IMG/VR virus record: IMGVR_UViG_3300023094_000003
Coordinates: 1 to 43,649 of that record
Origin: a virus
Reading direction: 5' to 3' (one strand)
Length of the DNA stretch: 43,649 nt
A program made the translations under genes and the position numbers. Shown here one piece after another: positions 7,939 to 15,347 of this stretch (the first letter of the stretch is position 1; each line of letters begins with the position of its first letter). Below the pieces are notes generated by a model, which did no database searches, was not told the origin of the DNA, and saw nothing but the letters and a program-made list of their open reading frames with translations.

Positions 7939-8904
7939 TTATTTACTTTGAGCTTTTAGTTTGAGCCTTTCTGCTATGGTTAGGGTTGGGGAAGGGGGAG
8001 AAGATTCTACTGTGGCAGAAGGAGTAGCGGCAACTACTATATCCTTTGGGGCCTCAATAGAGCCTTCTCGAATAATACCACCATCAATTAAGATACCTCT
8101 CAAGTCAGGCTCTTTCATCTTTTCCATTTCAGCACCAACACGAGAGCCAGTAATAACATCACCTCTGAATGTACTTGTAGAAGCAGCAGCATGCTTACCC
8201 ATCTTCTTGTACATATAAACTACAGTACCGAAATACTTAGCTACTTTCATGCAGAAGTTCTTTGTCCCAATGAGAGGATAAATAACATCCTTCTTCACAT
8301 CATTGAGATCTTCTTCGATTACTAGTTCATGAGTTAAGACTACAAAGTTGGTATGCTTAGCCTGCTGAATGACAGAGCAGATATCACCAAGCCACTTGAC
8401 TTGAATACCATACTCATCCCATCCCGGCTTAGCCATAGCATCTTTGCCTAGCATACAAGCATTAAGAGCACTATCTCCTAGCTGGGAACCAGAATCAATG
8501 ATAACTAGATCATTATGAGTGCATTCATGAAGAGCAAACCTTGTAGTAGGACTGTTACTTTTCTTACAATCAACGCATGACACCTTACCATGAGCATCAC
8601 AAATATCTACTACTGCATTCTTCGAGAAGGCTTTCAGCATTGTTTCAATGAAGACAGGATTTTCTCTAGTGTCTGGCATCTTGTAGAGAGTAATCTTTTC
8701 CATCTCTTCATCTGTCAGGTTCATATGAAGAAGAGTCTCTGCTCCATTCTCCCCATCAAACCAGTAGATCTTACGAATCTCTGGAATCTTTGCAGCCGTA
8801 CCAGCTAGGCGAGTCTTGCCAAACTTAGGACGGGAGTAGATAAGAATTGAATGGTTGGTTTGGACAGCTAGTTTAGTAGCTTTAGCTAGGTCTTTGAGGT
8901 TCAT
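7939..8904 (-). CDS. RecA-like AAA ATPase (Sak4-type) with zinc-knuckle insert (321 aa)
   Basis: Walker A is RPKFGKT (residues ~25-31, lacking the first Gly of the consensus), Walker B is LVIIDSG (133-139), and a later segment FVVLTHE resembles the RecA-fold sensor strand. This is the AAA_24/Sak4 architecture used by phages for single-strand annealing or recombination. Between Walker A and B are C102, C110-x2-C113, H126-x-C128-x-H130, a probable zinc site. The last 40 residues are Pro/Ser-rich and disordered. It starts 1 base after the preceding stop with an AGGA site. It probably works with the SSB-like protein downstream and the Cas4-like nuclease upstream. Confidence 0.82.
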   Translation of the reverse strand: MNLKDLAKATKLAVQTNHSILIYSRPKFGKTRLAGTAAKIPEIRKIYWFDGENGAETLLHMNLTDEEMEKITLYKMPDTRENPVFIETMLKAFSKNAVVDICDAHGKVSCVDCKKSNSPTTRFALHECTHNDLVIIDSGSQLGDSALNACMLGKDAMAKPGWDEYGIQVKWLGDICSVIQQAKHTNFVVLTHELVIEEDLNDVKKDVIYPLIGTKNFCMKVAKYFGTVVYMYKKMGKHAAASTSTFRGDVITGSRVGAEMEKMKEPDLRGILIDGGIIREGSIEAPKDIVVAATPSATVESSPPSPTLTIAERLKLKAQSK

Positions 8905-8905
8905 G

Positions 8906-9154
8906 TTAACATCCTACGAGCTTAACTTCTCGTTCAATCTTTTCTAGTTTAGATTCATCTGGTTTAAGATTAATAACCATTACCCCCGTGTGACATACGA
9001 ATGTACCATCCTCACTTTTAGTAAGATAATCGTCGTCATACAAAGTCCAAGTGCGTTCATTGTCTGAGCCATCTTTCATTGGCCAAGGACATTCATACTC
9101 TTCTTTGCACTTATAGACATTGTCACCACTTAATACATAACCTCGCATTGCCAT
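8906..9154 (-). CDS. Small hypothetical protein with four cysteines (82 aa)
   Basis: The ATG at 9154 is chosen because GGAG lies 7 bases upstream; the longer frame to 9292 runs into the neighbouring gene. Cysteines occur at residues ~17, 22, 54 and 82. The central region (WTLYDDDYLTKSEDGTF) is acidic. The function is not recognised. It ends 1 base before the RecA-like ATPase start. Confidence 0.7.
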   Translation of the reverse strand: MAMRGYVLSGDNVYKCKEEYECPWPMKDGSDNERTWTLYDDDYLTKSEDGTFVCHTGVMVINLKPDESKLEKIEREVKLVGC

Positions 9155-9187
9155 AACATTTCTCCTTGTTGAAAAGTAATAATGAAA

Positions 9188-9208
9188 GAGGCTGCTCATA
9201 ACAACCTC
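9188..9208 (-). terminator. Intra-operon hairpin after the secreted-protein gene
   Basis: On the minus strand, GAGGTTG pairs with CAGCCTC (7 bp, one G-U) around a 7-base loop, followed by T-rich sequence (TTTCATTATTACTTTT). It lies in the 61-base gap after the stop of the signal-peptide gene and is a plausible weak terminator or RNA-processing element. Confidence 0.5.
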
Positions 9209-9215
9209 GACTCTA

Positions 9216-9803
9216 TCACTTCTTTTTAAAAGTCTGACAAGTAGCAGTCTCTTCCATACCCTCAATGCCGCAAGCAACTGTGAGCTTGTCATCCATAGTA
9301 AAGATACGCATGGACTCCATGACTTCTAGCTTCGTAACTGCCAAGCAAGTCTGATCATTGCCAATAGGAATCCCACCAGCACCAGCACCTGAAGATACGC
9401 TACCGGCAATACTAAGATAAAGGCGACAGGATTTAGCGTTGAGAGGTACATTGGGAGCAATGGCTGGAGGAACGTTGCGCTCATACTTAGCTCCTTCTAC
9501 ATTGATGTTATTCTTTACAGCATCGGCAGCTACGCCAGTGACATTACCTACTGAACCACCTGCACCCGCGGCTCCACCGTAAGCTACTCCACCAGTACCA
9601 CCGGATACTCCGGAAACATTCCCTCCAGTACCACCCAATGCAGTAGCTTTAGAGCTAGAGATAGCAGCAGCACCTGCAAGGGCAAGTGAAGCAGCACTAG
9701 GATTGACATTGTATGTATTGTATTCATTCTGGTTCCCATAATTGGTAGCAGATGCTGCAAATGCGAAGGCAGAAAGACTCAGAAACAAAATACTCTTCTT
9801 CAT
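9216..9803 (-). CDS. Secreted glycine-rich protein with Sec signal peptide (195 aa)
   Basis: MKKSILFLSLSAFAFAASA is a textbook Sec signal peptide with AxA-type cleavage before TNY. A glycine/alanine/serine-rich low-complexity region follows (~residues 40-95, runs such as GGTGGNVSGVSGGTGG). The C-terminal domain (~105-195) has four cysteines, suited to periplasmic disulfides. AGGAG lies 8 bases before ATG 9803, which fixes the start over GTG 9812. An exported protein from the early operon could alter the envelope, for example in superinfection exclusion; the role is not known. It is flanked by short gaps and a hairpin, unlike the tightly packed genes around it, which suggests later acquisition. 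Confidence 0.8.
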   Translation of the reverse strand: MKKSILFLSLSAFAFAASATNYGNQNEYNTYNVNPSAASLALAGAAAISSSKATALGGTGGNVSGVSGGTGGVAYGGAAGAGGSVGNVTGVAADAVKNNINVEGAKYERNVPPAIAPNVPLNAKSCRLYLSIAGSVSSGAGAGGIPIGNDQTCLAVTKLEVMESMRIFTMDDKLTVACGIEGMEETATCQTFKKK

Positions 9804-9857
9804 GATAAACACTCCTGTTTAAGGTTAGAACAATTAACTCTTCTTACTTACTCTTAT

Positions 9858-10076
9858 TTACTTACGATTCTCACCAGACTTATTCTCATAGTCCTGCATT
9901 ACTTTCCCTGTCGTAAGCAAGTCTGCTGCCCTCTTAATATAATCTGGGGCGTCGGGCCAAAGATTAGCCCCTCTTTGAATAAGCTCTTGGAACTTTACAT
10001 ACTCCTTTGCATCAATGGAAATATTAACCCGTTTAAGATTATCACCTGCATCGTACTCGGGGCTTACGTAGATCAT
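9858..10076 (-). CDS. Small hypothetical protein (72 aa)
   Basis: The function is not recognised. The N-terminal 30 residues look like a short beta pair (LKRVNISIDAKEYVKFQEL) resembling a ribbon-helix-helix-like start, followed by helices and a charged tail. The start overlaps the upstream stop by four bases. Downstream is a 54-base gap containing repeated TTACTTA words before the secreted-protein gene. Confidence 0.7.
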   Translation of the reverse strand: MIYVSPEYDAGDNLKRVNISIDAKEYVKFQELIQRGANLWPDAPDYIKRAADLLTTGKVMQDYENKSGENRK

Positions 10077-10444
10077 GCTTGATACTCTCGTTGTTTATTC
10101 TGAAGCATACGAATGTCAGTATCAATCTCCTTCACAAGCTTCTCGCATTTAACATACATAGCCTCTTCCTCTTCCGGAGTTTTAGGTTCAAAGCCACTAG
10201 TCTGCCAGAGTGAGATCATCAAAGCCACGTTAGTACCAATGATATTGTCAGCGATAATGAAGACTTCCCGTGCATTCTCTTTCTGCTGCTCAGAGGCAAA
10301 GTTAGAGAAAGCAATAGTAACGTTGATAAGATTCATTGCTGACTCTACAATACTAGCGTAGTGAAGACCTTTCACCTTAGCAATGGTAGTCAGTTGGTCT
10401 CGAATCTCATTACCCAAATCGTGGGGATTATTTTTTGTACTCAT
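10073..10444 (-). CDS. Hypothetical helical protein (123 aa)
   Basis: The start MSTKNNPHDLG at 10444 has GGAG 7 bases upstream and overlaps the MazG-like gene by 17 bases; the longer frame lies inside that gene. The protein is largely alpha-helical, with an apolar central stretch (NVTIAFSNFA and IIGTNVALMISLW) and an acidic C-terminus (TPEEEEAMYVKCEKLV). It is not a clear membrane protein. The function is not recognised. Confidence 0.7.
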   Translation of the reverse strand: MSTKNNPHDLGNEIRDQLTTIAKVKGLHYASIVESAMNLINVTIAFSNFASEQQKENAREVFIIADNIIGTNVALMISLWQTSGFEPKTPEEEEAMYVKCEKLVKEIDTDIRMLQNKQREYQA

Positions 10445-10919
10445 TGATTCGCTCCAGTAGAAGTTCTTTGATCTTAGGTTCAGGTTTCCAGTAGAATGGA
10501 CCCTTCTGAACTTTGCCCCGATCATCGTAGATAGGTTGACCATCAGAGCCAAGCTTAGAGAAATTACTATCCATGATGATAGAGAGGACTTCTGAAAGAG
10601 GGATGCCAAACTTAGCAGCTTCGCTGTAGCAGTAGACTACGATGTCTCCGAGGGGGTCAGCTAGGTTAGTGAGTCCCTCAATGGCTTCATCATTTTGAAC
10701 AGACTGCATTACTTCTACAATCTCTTTGCATTCTTCCTCAAGCACATCAGTGAACTTACTAAGTCGCTGAGAAGCAGGCTCACCGCAATGCTCAAGAGAA
10801 GGATAAGGAGCAATAGGCAGCTTATACATTCCATTCATGTACAGAATCTTACTGTCGAAAGAACGTAGTTTAATTTGCATAGGGGTTTCAATAGTCATTG
10901 CTACTTGTTTGTTACTCAT
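10428..10919 (-). CDS. MazG-like nucleoside triphosphate pyrophosphohydrolase (163 aa)
   Basis: LEEECKEIVE supplies the EExxE metal-binding helix and LADPLGDIVVYCYSEA the second acidic helix of the all-alpha NTP-PPase fold. The tail NFSKLGSDGQPIYDDRGKV followed by KGPFYWKP is typical of phage MazG/HisE-like enzymes. Such enzymes hydrolyse (d)NTPs to monophosphates, and in phages they are thought to tune nucleotide pools or alarmones. Start 10919 has GGAG 8 bases upstream; the longer frame to 10958 has no ribosome site. Confidence 0.82.
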   Translation of the reverse strand: MSNKQVAMTIETPMQIKLRSFDSKILYMNGMYKLPIAPYPSLEHCGEPASQRLSKFTDVLEEECKEIVEVMQSVQNDEAIEGLTNLADPLGDIVVYCYSEAAKFGIPLSEVLSIIMDSNFSKLGSDGQPIYDDRGKVQKGPFYWKPEPKIKELLLERINEYKK

Positions 10920-10954
10920 AATCTTTACTCCATATACTGATTGTAAATAGAAAC

Positions 10955-11887
10955 TCATAGAATAGTTTCCAAGTTAGTAACCCTCTTAATGTGATCTGTA
11001 ATAAGATCATCCATCTTAAAGGTCAAGTGATATACTTCAGGCTTACCGTCATACCCTAGATCATCTGTCCGAGTCTTCCTTACGTCCGCACTGTGGAGCC
11101 CACAAGTCCCAAAGTATTTACAGGGCCGCATGAACTGAAGACAAGAACTCCCTCGCTTAGGGTAGACTCCCATCTCTTCCATCTGCTTGAGTCTATTAAC
11201 ATCCATACCCAATGTCAAAAACCAGTTCAGTCTATCCAGAATAGTCTTCTCAAAAGCAAGGATATGTACTTTGGACTCTCCTTTAGTTTTACCAAGCTGG
11301 AGAACAAAATACAATACACCGTAGGCGGCTTGCTTCTCTCCAACCAAAGCGTCGATCCCAATGCTATATCCCAATGTCTGCCCACTGTTCTCATACAAGG
11401 GGGATAGATCAAACAACTGCAACCCTGTAGTCTTAACATCCATGACGTAGTACATTCCTGTCCACCTGTTCTTAAGCACCACGTCAATAGCACCTTTGAA
11501 AAAGTATTCGTCATCAATTAAGATCCTAAAGGTTAGTTCAGTAGCAGGCTTGCCATCGACTTCCACTACCTCGTAGTCTTGCAGAAGATCATCTAGCTTA
11601 GAGAAGGAATTCAAAAGCCCCGCGATCATTAGCTCTTCATTCTTCCTGTCACTCTCTATCAGCGGCCAGTATCCCATGTATGCTTCCCAGATTGCTCTGT
11701 CCTGGTCTTGATGTACCAAGTAGGATGCGATACCAATACCGTATGCTGTACCGAAGGAGAGATGCTCAGACTCTTCTCTTACTGCGCTACCTTCTAGTAG
11801 ATGATCTAGCTGGAACTTGCGTTCGCAAGTATTAAGAGTTTCGAGGTTGCTGTGACTGAGTTTGAGGGGGATTACTTTCTGTTCCAT
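10955..11887 (-). CDS. PD-(D/E)XK nuclease, Cas4/RecB-like with Fe-S cysteines (310 aa)
   Basis: LSHSNLETLNTCERKFQLDHL at the N-terminus, GAIDVVLK (D135), MDVKT (D150-x-K152) and a Gln helix (Q170, GQTLGYS) make a full PD-(D/E)XK active site. C21 together with C249, C256 and C262 has the one-plus-three spacing of the 4Fe-4S cluster in Cas4 and AddB nucleases. Expected role: 5'-3' or bidirectional single-strand exonuclease in recombination or replication, partner of the RecA-like ATPase. Start 11887 has GGAG 7 bases upstream. It overlaps the DUF3310 gene by 56 bases, the longest overlap in the operon. Confidence 0.88.
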   Translation of the reverse strand: MEQKVIPLKLSHSNLETLNTCERKFQLDHLLEGSAVREESEHLSFGTAYGIGIASYLVHQDQDRAIWEAYMGYWPLIESDRKNEELMIAGLLNSFSKLDDLLQDYEVVEVDGKPATELTFRILIDDEYFFKGAIDVVLKNRWTGMYYVMDVKTTGLQLFDLSPLYENSGQTLGYSIGIDALVGEKQAAYGVLYFVLQLGKTKGESKVHILAFEKTILDRLNWFLTLGMDVNRLKQMEEMGVYPKRGSSCLQFMRPCKYFGTCGLHSADVRKTRTDDLGYDGKPEVYHLTFKMDDLITDHIKRVTNLETIL

Positions 11888-12245
11888 ACCGTTTCTCCAT
11901 CTCAATTAGAAGATCAACCTCATGTTTAATCTTTTGCAAGTCCTCGATACCATTCTTATCTCGCCAGCGAGTAATGCGTTTTACAATACAACCTTCGAGG
12001 AAATTAAGATTGTTCGCAGCAATATATTCTACTGGCTGGATGCGCTTTTGTTTGTAGTGGCCTCCGCCTACTTGAACATTTAGGGGACTAGCAGGAACTT
12101 TATCTTGATAATCAGGTCGCATCTGAGGACATTGATGCTGTTGCAATGAAGCGTAAGTCATCTTCTGTTGACACATTCTGCAGATAACGATATTGTTTTT
12201 TATCGCATCCTCCATCTCTTTAGAATTCAAATCAGTGGATGCCAT
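11832..12245 (-). CDS. DUF3310 family protein (137 aa)
   Basis: The core GGGHYKQKRIQPVEYI...LNFLEGCIVKRITRWRDKNGIEDLQKIKHEVDLLI is diagnostic of the DUF3310 family (core quoted only by its ends here: GGGHYKQK and GIEDLQKIKHEV), common in phage replication regions and of unknown biochemical role. The N-terminal ~50 residues carry C-x2-C and H-x-C (CRMCQQ, HQCPQ), a small zinc finger fused ahead of the DUF3310 core. Start 12245 has GGAG 6 bases upstream. The C-terminal tail is Gln/Pro-rich and is encoded in the overlap with the nuclease gene. Confidence 0.85.
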   Translation of the reverse strand: MASTDLNSKEMEDAIKNNIVICRMCQQKMTYASLQQHQCPQMRPDYQDKVPASPLNVQVGGGHYKQKRIQPVEYIAANNLNFLEGCIVKRITRWRDKNGIEDLQKIKHEVDLLIEMEKRYGTESNPPQTQSQQPRNS

Positions 12246-12411
12246 TAATATCTCCTTCTTCCACATCAACCTCGTTGATAACAGCTACTCCACCCCAGAG
12301 TTCTACAGTAGCAGCGAATTTCCTAGCAGCATCAGGGGTATAGCAAATCTCCTCTGCTTGCTCTTCTCCTGCGTTGTACTTGTAGGTTACAATGTATTGA
12401 ATGATACGCAT
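12232..12411 (-). CDS. Small hypothetical protein (59 aa)
   Basis: This short gene fills the gap between its neighbours exactly. Its ATG is one base after the upstream TGA, GGAG lies 7 bases upstream, and its end overlaps the DUF3310 gene by 14 bases. The protein (MRIIQYIVTYKYNAGEEQAE...) has the pattern of a small beta-alpha-beta domain: strand, acidic helix start, then ARKFAATVELWGGVAVINEV. Function unknown. Its single cysteine and lack of a membrane segment say little more. Confidence 0.75.
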   Translation of the reverse strand: MRIIQYIVTYKYNAGEEQAEEICYTPDAARKFAATVELWGGVAVINEVDVEEGDINGIH

Positions 12412-12412
12412 A

Positions 12413-13270
12413 TCAAAGCTCCTGCCATGCTGCTTCTAGTTGTTCGGAGGAGAGAATAGCTTCTTTCTTCTTACCAGTCTTAGCCTTCGTAGCACTAGAC
12501 TTAGCTGCTTCAAGCTCAACACCTGTCATCTTCCTCAATGCAATAACCATCTGACCAATATCAGAAGGCAGCATCAAAGAGACTGCACTAGGATTCTGCA
12601 TCAGAGCACGCTTCAAGTCTTGCATTGCCGTCTTGAGATTGTCTTCCGACATAGAGACAAGAGAATCAATGCGAGTCTTTAGGTCTGCGTAGGCTTGCTC
12701 TGCTTCAGGGGTGGAGGTAGGAGTCTCTGTGGATTGTACCGTAGATTGAACAGTATCGACCACCGCAGCAACATTAGACTGCGATTCCAGTTTAGCATCA
12801 TTCGCCACTGTGCTTGTCGACTGTGGAGATGCAATAGCTTTGCTTCCTTCTGTCGTTTGCGGCTGCTCGACATTCTTAACCTCTTCCTTCAGACTCTGTG
12901 CACTAAATACATCAGCAGGAATGCCTGCCAGCTTCTCTTTATAAGCAGCTTCTTCGATAGCAAAGAGACTGTCTACCTTCTTCCTAGCCTGAATCAAATG
13001 GAATCCACTGAGTGGCTTACCGTTAGCATCCACAGTAGGATATCCAGGATGCTTCGGGGGCTCGGGAATAATGTTTGTATTAGGCTGAACAGGAGTAGGG
13101 CCAACAGAAGGTTTAGTGTCTGTGAGTGGAGCCCCCGGATTGGCAGGATTATTTTGTTCAACTGCTGTTGGCTTAGTCTCTGCTTCTGTATGCACTACAA
13201 CAGCCGGTTGCTGCATTGCCTCTGCTGCCAGCTTAGCTTTCTTAGCTGCTAGAATTTCTGCGATTCCCAT
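12413..13270 (-). CDS. Hypothetical acidic, partly disordered protein (285 aa)
   Basis: No family is recognised. An N-terminal helix (GIAEILAAKKAKLAAEAM) is followed by a Pro/Thr/Asn-rich linker. Next comes a short ordered segment (GYPTVDANGKPLSGFHLIQA) and a Ser/Thr/Gln-rich region, then a helical domain from ~residue 190 (YADLKTRIDSLVSMSEDNL), and a Lys-rich patch (TKAKTGKKKEA) before the end. It begins by TAATG overlap with the upstream stop. Layout and position suggest a replication accessory or DNA-associated protein, but there is no direct evidence. Confidence 0.72.
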   Translation of the reverse strand: MGIAEILAAKKAKLAAEAMQQPAVVVHTEAETKPTAVEQNNPANPGAPLTDTKPSVGPTPVQPNTNIIPEPPKHPGYPTVDANGKPLSGFHLIQARKKVDSLFAIEEAAYKEKLAGIPADVFSAQSLKEEVKNVEQPQTTEGSKAIASPQSTSTVANDAKLESQSNVAAVVDTVQSTVQSTETPTSTPEAEQAYADLKTRIDSLVSMSEDNLKTAMQDLKRALMQNPSAVSLMLPSDIGQMVIALRKMTGVELEAAKSSATKAKTGKKKEAILSSEQLEAAWQEL

Positions 13271-13461
13271 TATTTTTCTCCATCAATTTTAGCTTCGATC
13301 TTCTCGATCACAGCCATTTGTTTATCAGAAAGTTCTTTACCATACTTACTCATTTGAGCTTCTACGGAACGAATGAAATTCTCTTCCCATTCTGTCATCT
13401 CGTAGATTGTATTCTCTTTAATGAGTTGGATTCTATTGACTTGATTCTCAAAGACTGTCAT
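13270..13461 (-). CDS. Small helical hypothetical protein (63 aa)
   Basis: The function is not recognised. The whole protein is predicted helical and charged (EWEENFIRSVEAQMSKYGKEL...KIEAKIDGEK). GGAG lies 7 bases before the ATG. It overlaps its upstream neighbour by 14 bases and shares TAATG with the downstream gene, so it sits within a translationally coupled set. Confidence 0.7.
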   Translation of the reverse strand: MTVFENQVNRIQLIKENTIYEMTEWEENFIRSVEAQMSKYGKELSDKQMAVIEKIEAKIDGEK

Positions 13462-13801
13462 CTGGAATCTCCATCTTTAATACATTAATACTAGTCCTTG
13501 GTCCAAGCTTAATGCGAACCTTCGTATTCTCTGTACCCTTCGTCTCTTCATTCTCATAGACAATAAACTCGAAGGCTTCTTTATTAATAGCTACACCAGC
13601 ATTCTTTAGCTTAGCGTTCTCTTTAGTCTTCTTCATAGAGAGCCCCTTCTTGAGGGCTTCTACTTGATCTTTAGGCACCGTTAAAATAAGGTCTTTAGAC
13701 TCAGAGATAGCATCATAGAGTTCATTGAAGGTATAGGATTCGCCTTCTTCGTTTAGACCGGGGATGTTTTCTTTATCTACGAGGTCAGCTGGATTAGCCA
13801 T
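13448..13801 (-). CDS. Hypothetical protein (117 aa)
   Basis: The start MANPADLV at 13801 has AAAGGA upstream and overlaps the preceding gene by 8 bases; the longer frame to 13939 lies inside that gene. There is an N-terminal acidic region, a helical middle (VEALKKGLSMKKTKENAKL) and a C-terminal beta segment (KVRIKLGPRTSINVLKMEI). The function is not recognised. Confidence 0.7.
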   Translation of the reverse strand: MANPADLVDKENIPGLNEEGESYTFNELYDAISESKDLILTVPKDQVEALKKGLSMKKTKENAKLKNAGVAINKEAFEFIVYENEETKGTENTKVRIKLGPRTSINVLKMEIPDDSL

Positions 13802-14000
13802 TGCTTTGTTCCTTTCGGAGAGTATTCCAAGATGCCTTAAGGCGCTTGAGTTTAATGTTATGCAGATTGATCTGACTCTGCCAATGTTCTTGGTTTGTAT
13901 GTGCAGTGATAAGAAGTCTTTCACTCTCATCAATTTCACGTTCGATTAGAGTAGTGACTGAGGGTTTAAAGAGGAAGTCTTTGATAATTGTAAGCCACAT
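13794..14000 (-). CDS. Small coiled-coil protein (68 aa)
   Basis: An N-terminal amphipathic stretch (MWLTIIKDFLFKPS) is followed by a long helix with heptad-like spacing (TLIEREIDESERLL and LHNIKLKRLKASW). The first gene after the candidate promoter at 14029-14037, it starts with a weak GAAAGAAA site. Function unknown; the apolar N-terminus might touch the membrane. Confidence 0.65.
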   Translation of the reverse strand: MWLTIIKDFLFKPSVTTLIEREIDESERLLITAHTNQEHWQSQINLHNIKLKRLKASWNTLRKEQSNG

Positions 14001-14028
14001 AATGTTTCTTTCTATTGCTACTAAGTAA

Positions 14029-14037
14029 ATTATACCA
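14029..14037 (-). promoter_or_regulatory. Extended -10 promoter, minus strand (TGGTATAAT)
   Basis: Read on the minus strand, a perfect TATAAT (14029-14034) is preceded by TGG, the extended -10 form of host sigma70-type promoters. No good -35 is visible. It lies in the 49-base gap before the 68-aa gene, one of the few real gaps in this operon, and would give about 30 bases of leader. Confidence 0.6.
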
Positions 14038-14049
14038 CTAATCAGGCAC

Positions 14050-14373
14050 TCATGCCGTTTTTAAATGAGGAAATTTTTCAGTCTGGAGTTCGTTAAATAG
14101 TATCTGTTGTTCTTCTAGAGTAAGAAATAAGGAGATAGAATTAATTCTACTTATACCCGCATAGATATAAGCATTAGGATAGGTTTCTATTCTTTCCCTG
14201 CTAGCCCATTTATTTATACTTCGAGTGACTATCCATTGGACTAAAGGGGGATAGCTTTTCTTAGATGAGGATGGTATTTCTTCCCATTCTATAAAGGACT
14301 TAAATGTATAAAGTTGATCTAGCGTAATAACCCCGTAAGCTAGCCAAGCTCCTAGATGTAATTTAAGTTCCAT
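14050..14373 (-). CDS. Hypothetical protein (107 aa)
   Basis: The function is not recognised. It has Trp/Tyr-rich, helical character (HLGAWLAYGVITLDQLYTF, then LVQWIVTRSINKWASRERI). Its ATG follows the upstream TAG directly. It ends before the promoter gap at 14001-14049. Confidence 0.68.
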   Translation of the reverse strand: MELKLHLGAWLAYGVITLDQLYTFKSFIEWEEIPSSSKKSYPPLVQWIVTRSINKWASRERIETYPNAYIYAGISRINSISLFLTLEEQQILFNELQTEKFPHLKTA

Positions 14374-14673
14374 CTAGACACTCGAATCCCTTTTTGTAGG
14401 GTCTAATTCAATAGAATTCCATGTGCTATCCATACCCCTATGCTGTTCTTTAAGTCGTTCATCTTTCTTTTCTTTCTCTTGGATTAGGAGAGAGAGTTCG
14501 TGACGGATAGTTTGTACAGTGGTGTCTCTGTGTCTCCTAAGATCAGCCATTGAATAACTACTTAATGCAGGATTGCGACGAAAAATAATAGAGACAGCTT
14601 GTTGAACTATATTACTTTCTTCTACCAATGCAGCCATACGATCTTCTAGAGTGTCGAGCATTTCTATGTTCAT
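14374..14673 (-). CDS. Hypothetical coiled-coil protein (99 aa)
   Basis: It has long charged helices (LEDRMAALVEESNIVQQA, LSLLIQEKEKKDERLKEQ) and a short basic segment (DLRRHRDTT). The start overlaps the preceding stop by four bases. No family is recognised. Confidence 0.68.
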   Translation of the reverse strand: MNIEMLDTLEDRMAALVEESNIVQQAVSIIFRRNPALSSYSMADLRRHRDTTVQTIRHELSLLIQEKEKKDERLKEQHRGMDSTWNSIELDPTKRDSSV

Positions 14674-14951
14674 TTTAGACTCCCATTCATGTAACCTTTA
14701 TGCAAGGCTTTGATTAATTGCATTTTATCTTTCTTATCTAGATTAGAATTCAAAAGATTATTGTGTTGATTGACTCTTACTTGAAGATTATTCTTAATGA
14801 ATAACTGTATTACTTCGAGTTTTTCTGAGAGCCGTTCTAGTTCTTTAGTAGTAAACCCATTCATAGCTTCAAAGGTCATCTGCTGAAGTCTAGTAGGTGG
14901 AGAATTTACTAAAGCATGCTTTAGAGATTTCATTATGAATTGCTGTCTCAT
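14670..14951 (-). CDS. Hypothetical helical protein (93 aa)
   Basis: The function is not recognised. It is basic and helical throughout (TTKELERLSEKLEVIQLF, NLDKKDKMQLIKALHKGY). Overlaps of four bases with both neighbours mark it as part of a coupled run of three small proteins (14374-15343). Confidence 0.68.
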   Translation of the reverse strand: MRQQFIMKSLKHALVNSPPTRLQQMTFEAMNGFTTKELERLSEKLEVIQLFIKNNLQVRVNQHNNLLNSNLDKKDKMQLIKALHKGYMNGSLK

Positions 14952-15343
14952 GATGGGATTCTTTCTTTAACTGTTGCTACCAGAGATTGATTATCCCCTA
15001 TACGAAAAATAAGATAATCAATTGCGTCTTGTAAGACTTGTTTATCAGGAGAATTTCCTTCTTCTAGAAGGCAGCTATGAAGGTTAGCTTTCGTTCTCTC
15101 CAACAATCCTCTTTGCTGCCATAGACGCTGGACTTCTTGCTGTCTTTTACTGTTCTTTCTTCCAAAAGGATAAGGATCTTTGTAGTTATCAATCTCCCAT
15201 TCTGCTTCTGCCCATAATAGCATATAAAGCCAATGACTTTCATAAGCATCAAGCTCTTCATCACTATGAAACCATTCATAAGCCAATAGCTTAGCTCTCT
15301 GAGCAGTTTGCCCTAGTTCGTATAGGTTCAGTTTCTTAGCCAT
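14948..15343 (-). CDS. Hypothetical Trp-rich helical protein (131 aa)
   Basis: It begins MAKKLNLYELGQTAQ and has an aromatic-rich acidic middle (HWLYMLLWAEAEWEIDNY) and a basic region (RKNSKRQQEVQRLWQQRG). It starts 4 bases after the helicase stop with AAGGA 7 bases upstream. It has no enzyme motif. The close link to the helicase could mean a helicase partner, which is inference only. Confidence 0.7.
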   Translation of the reverse strand: MAKKLNLYELGQTAQRAKLLAYEWFHSDEELDAYESHWLYMLLWAEAEWEIDNYKDPYPFGRKNSKRQQEVQRLWQQRGLLERTKANLHSCLLEEGNSPDKQVLQDAIDYLIFRIGDNQSLVATVKERIPS

Positions 15344-15347
15344 AATC

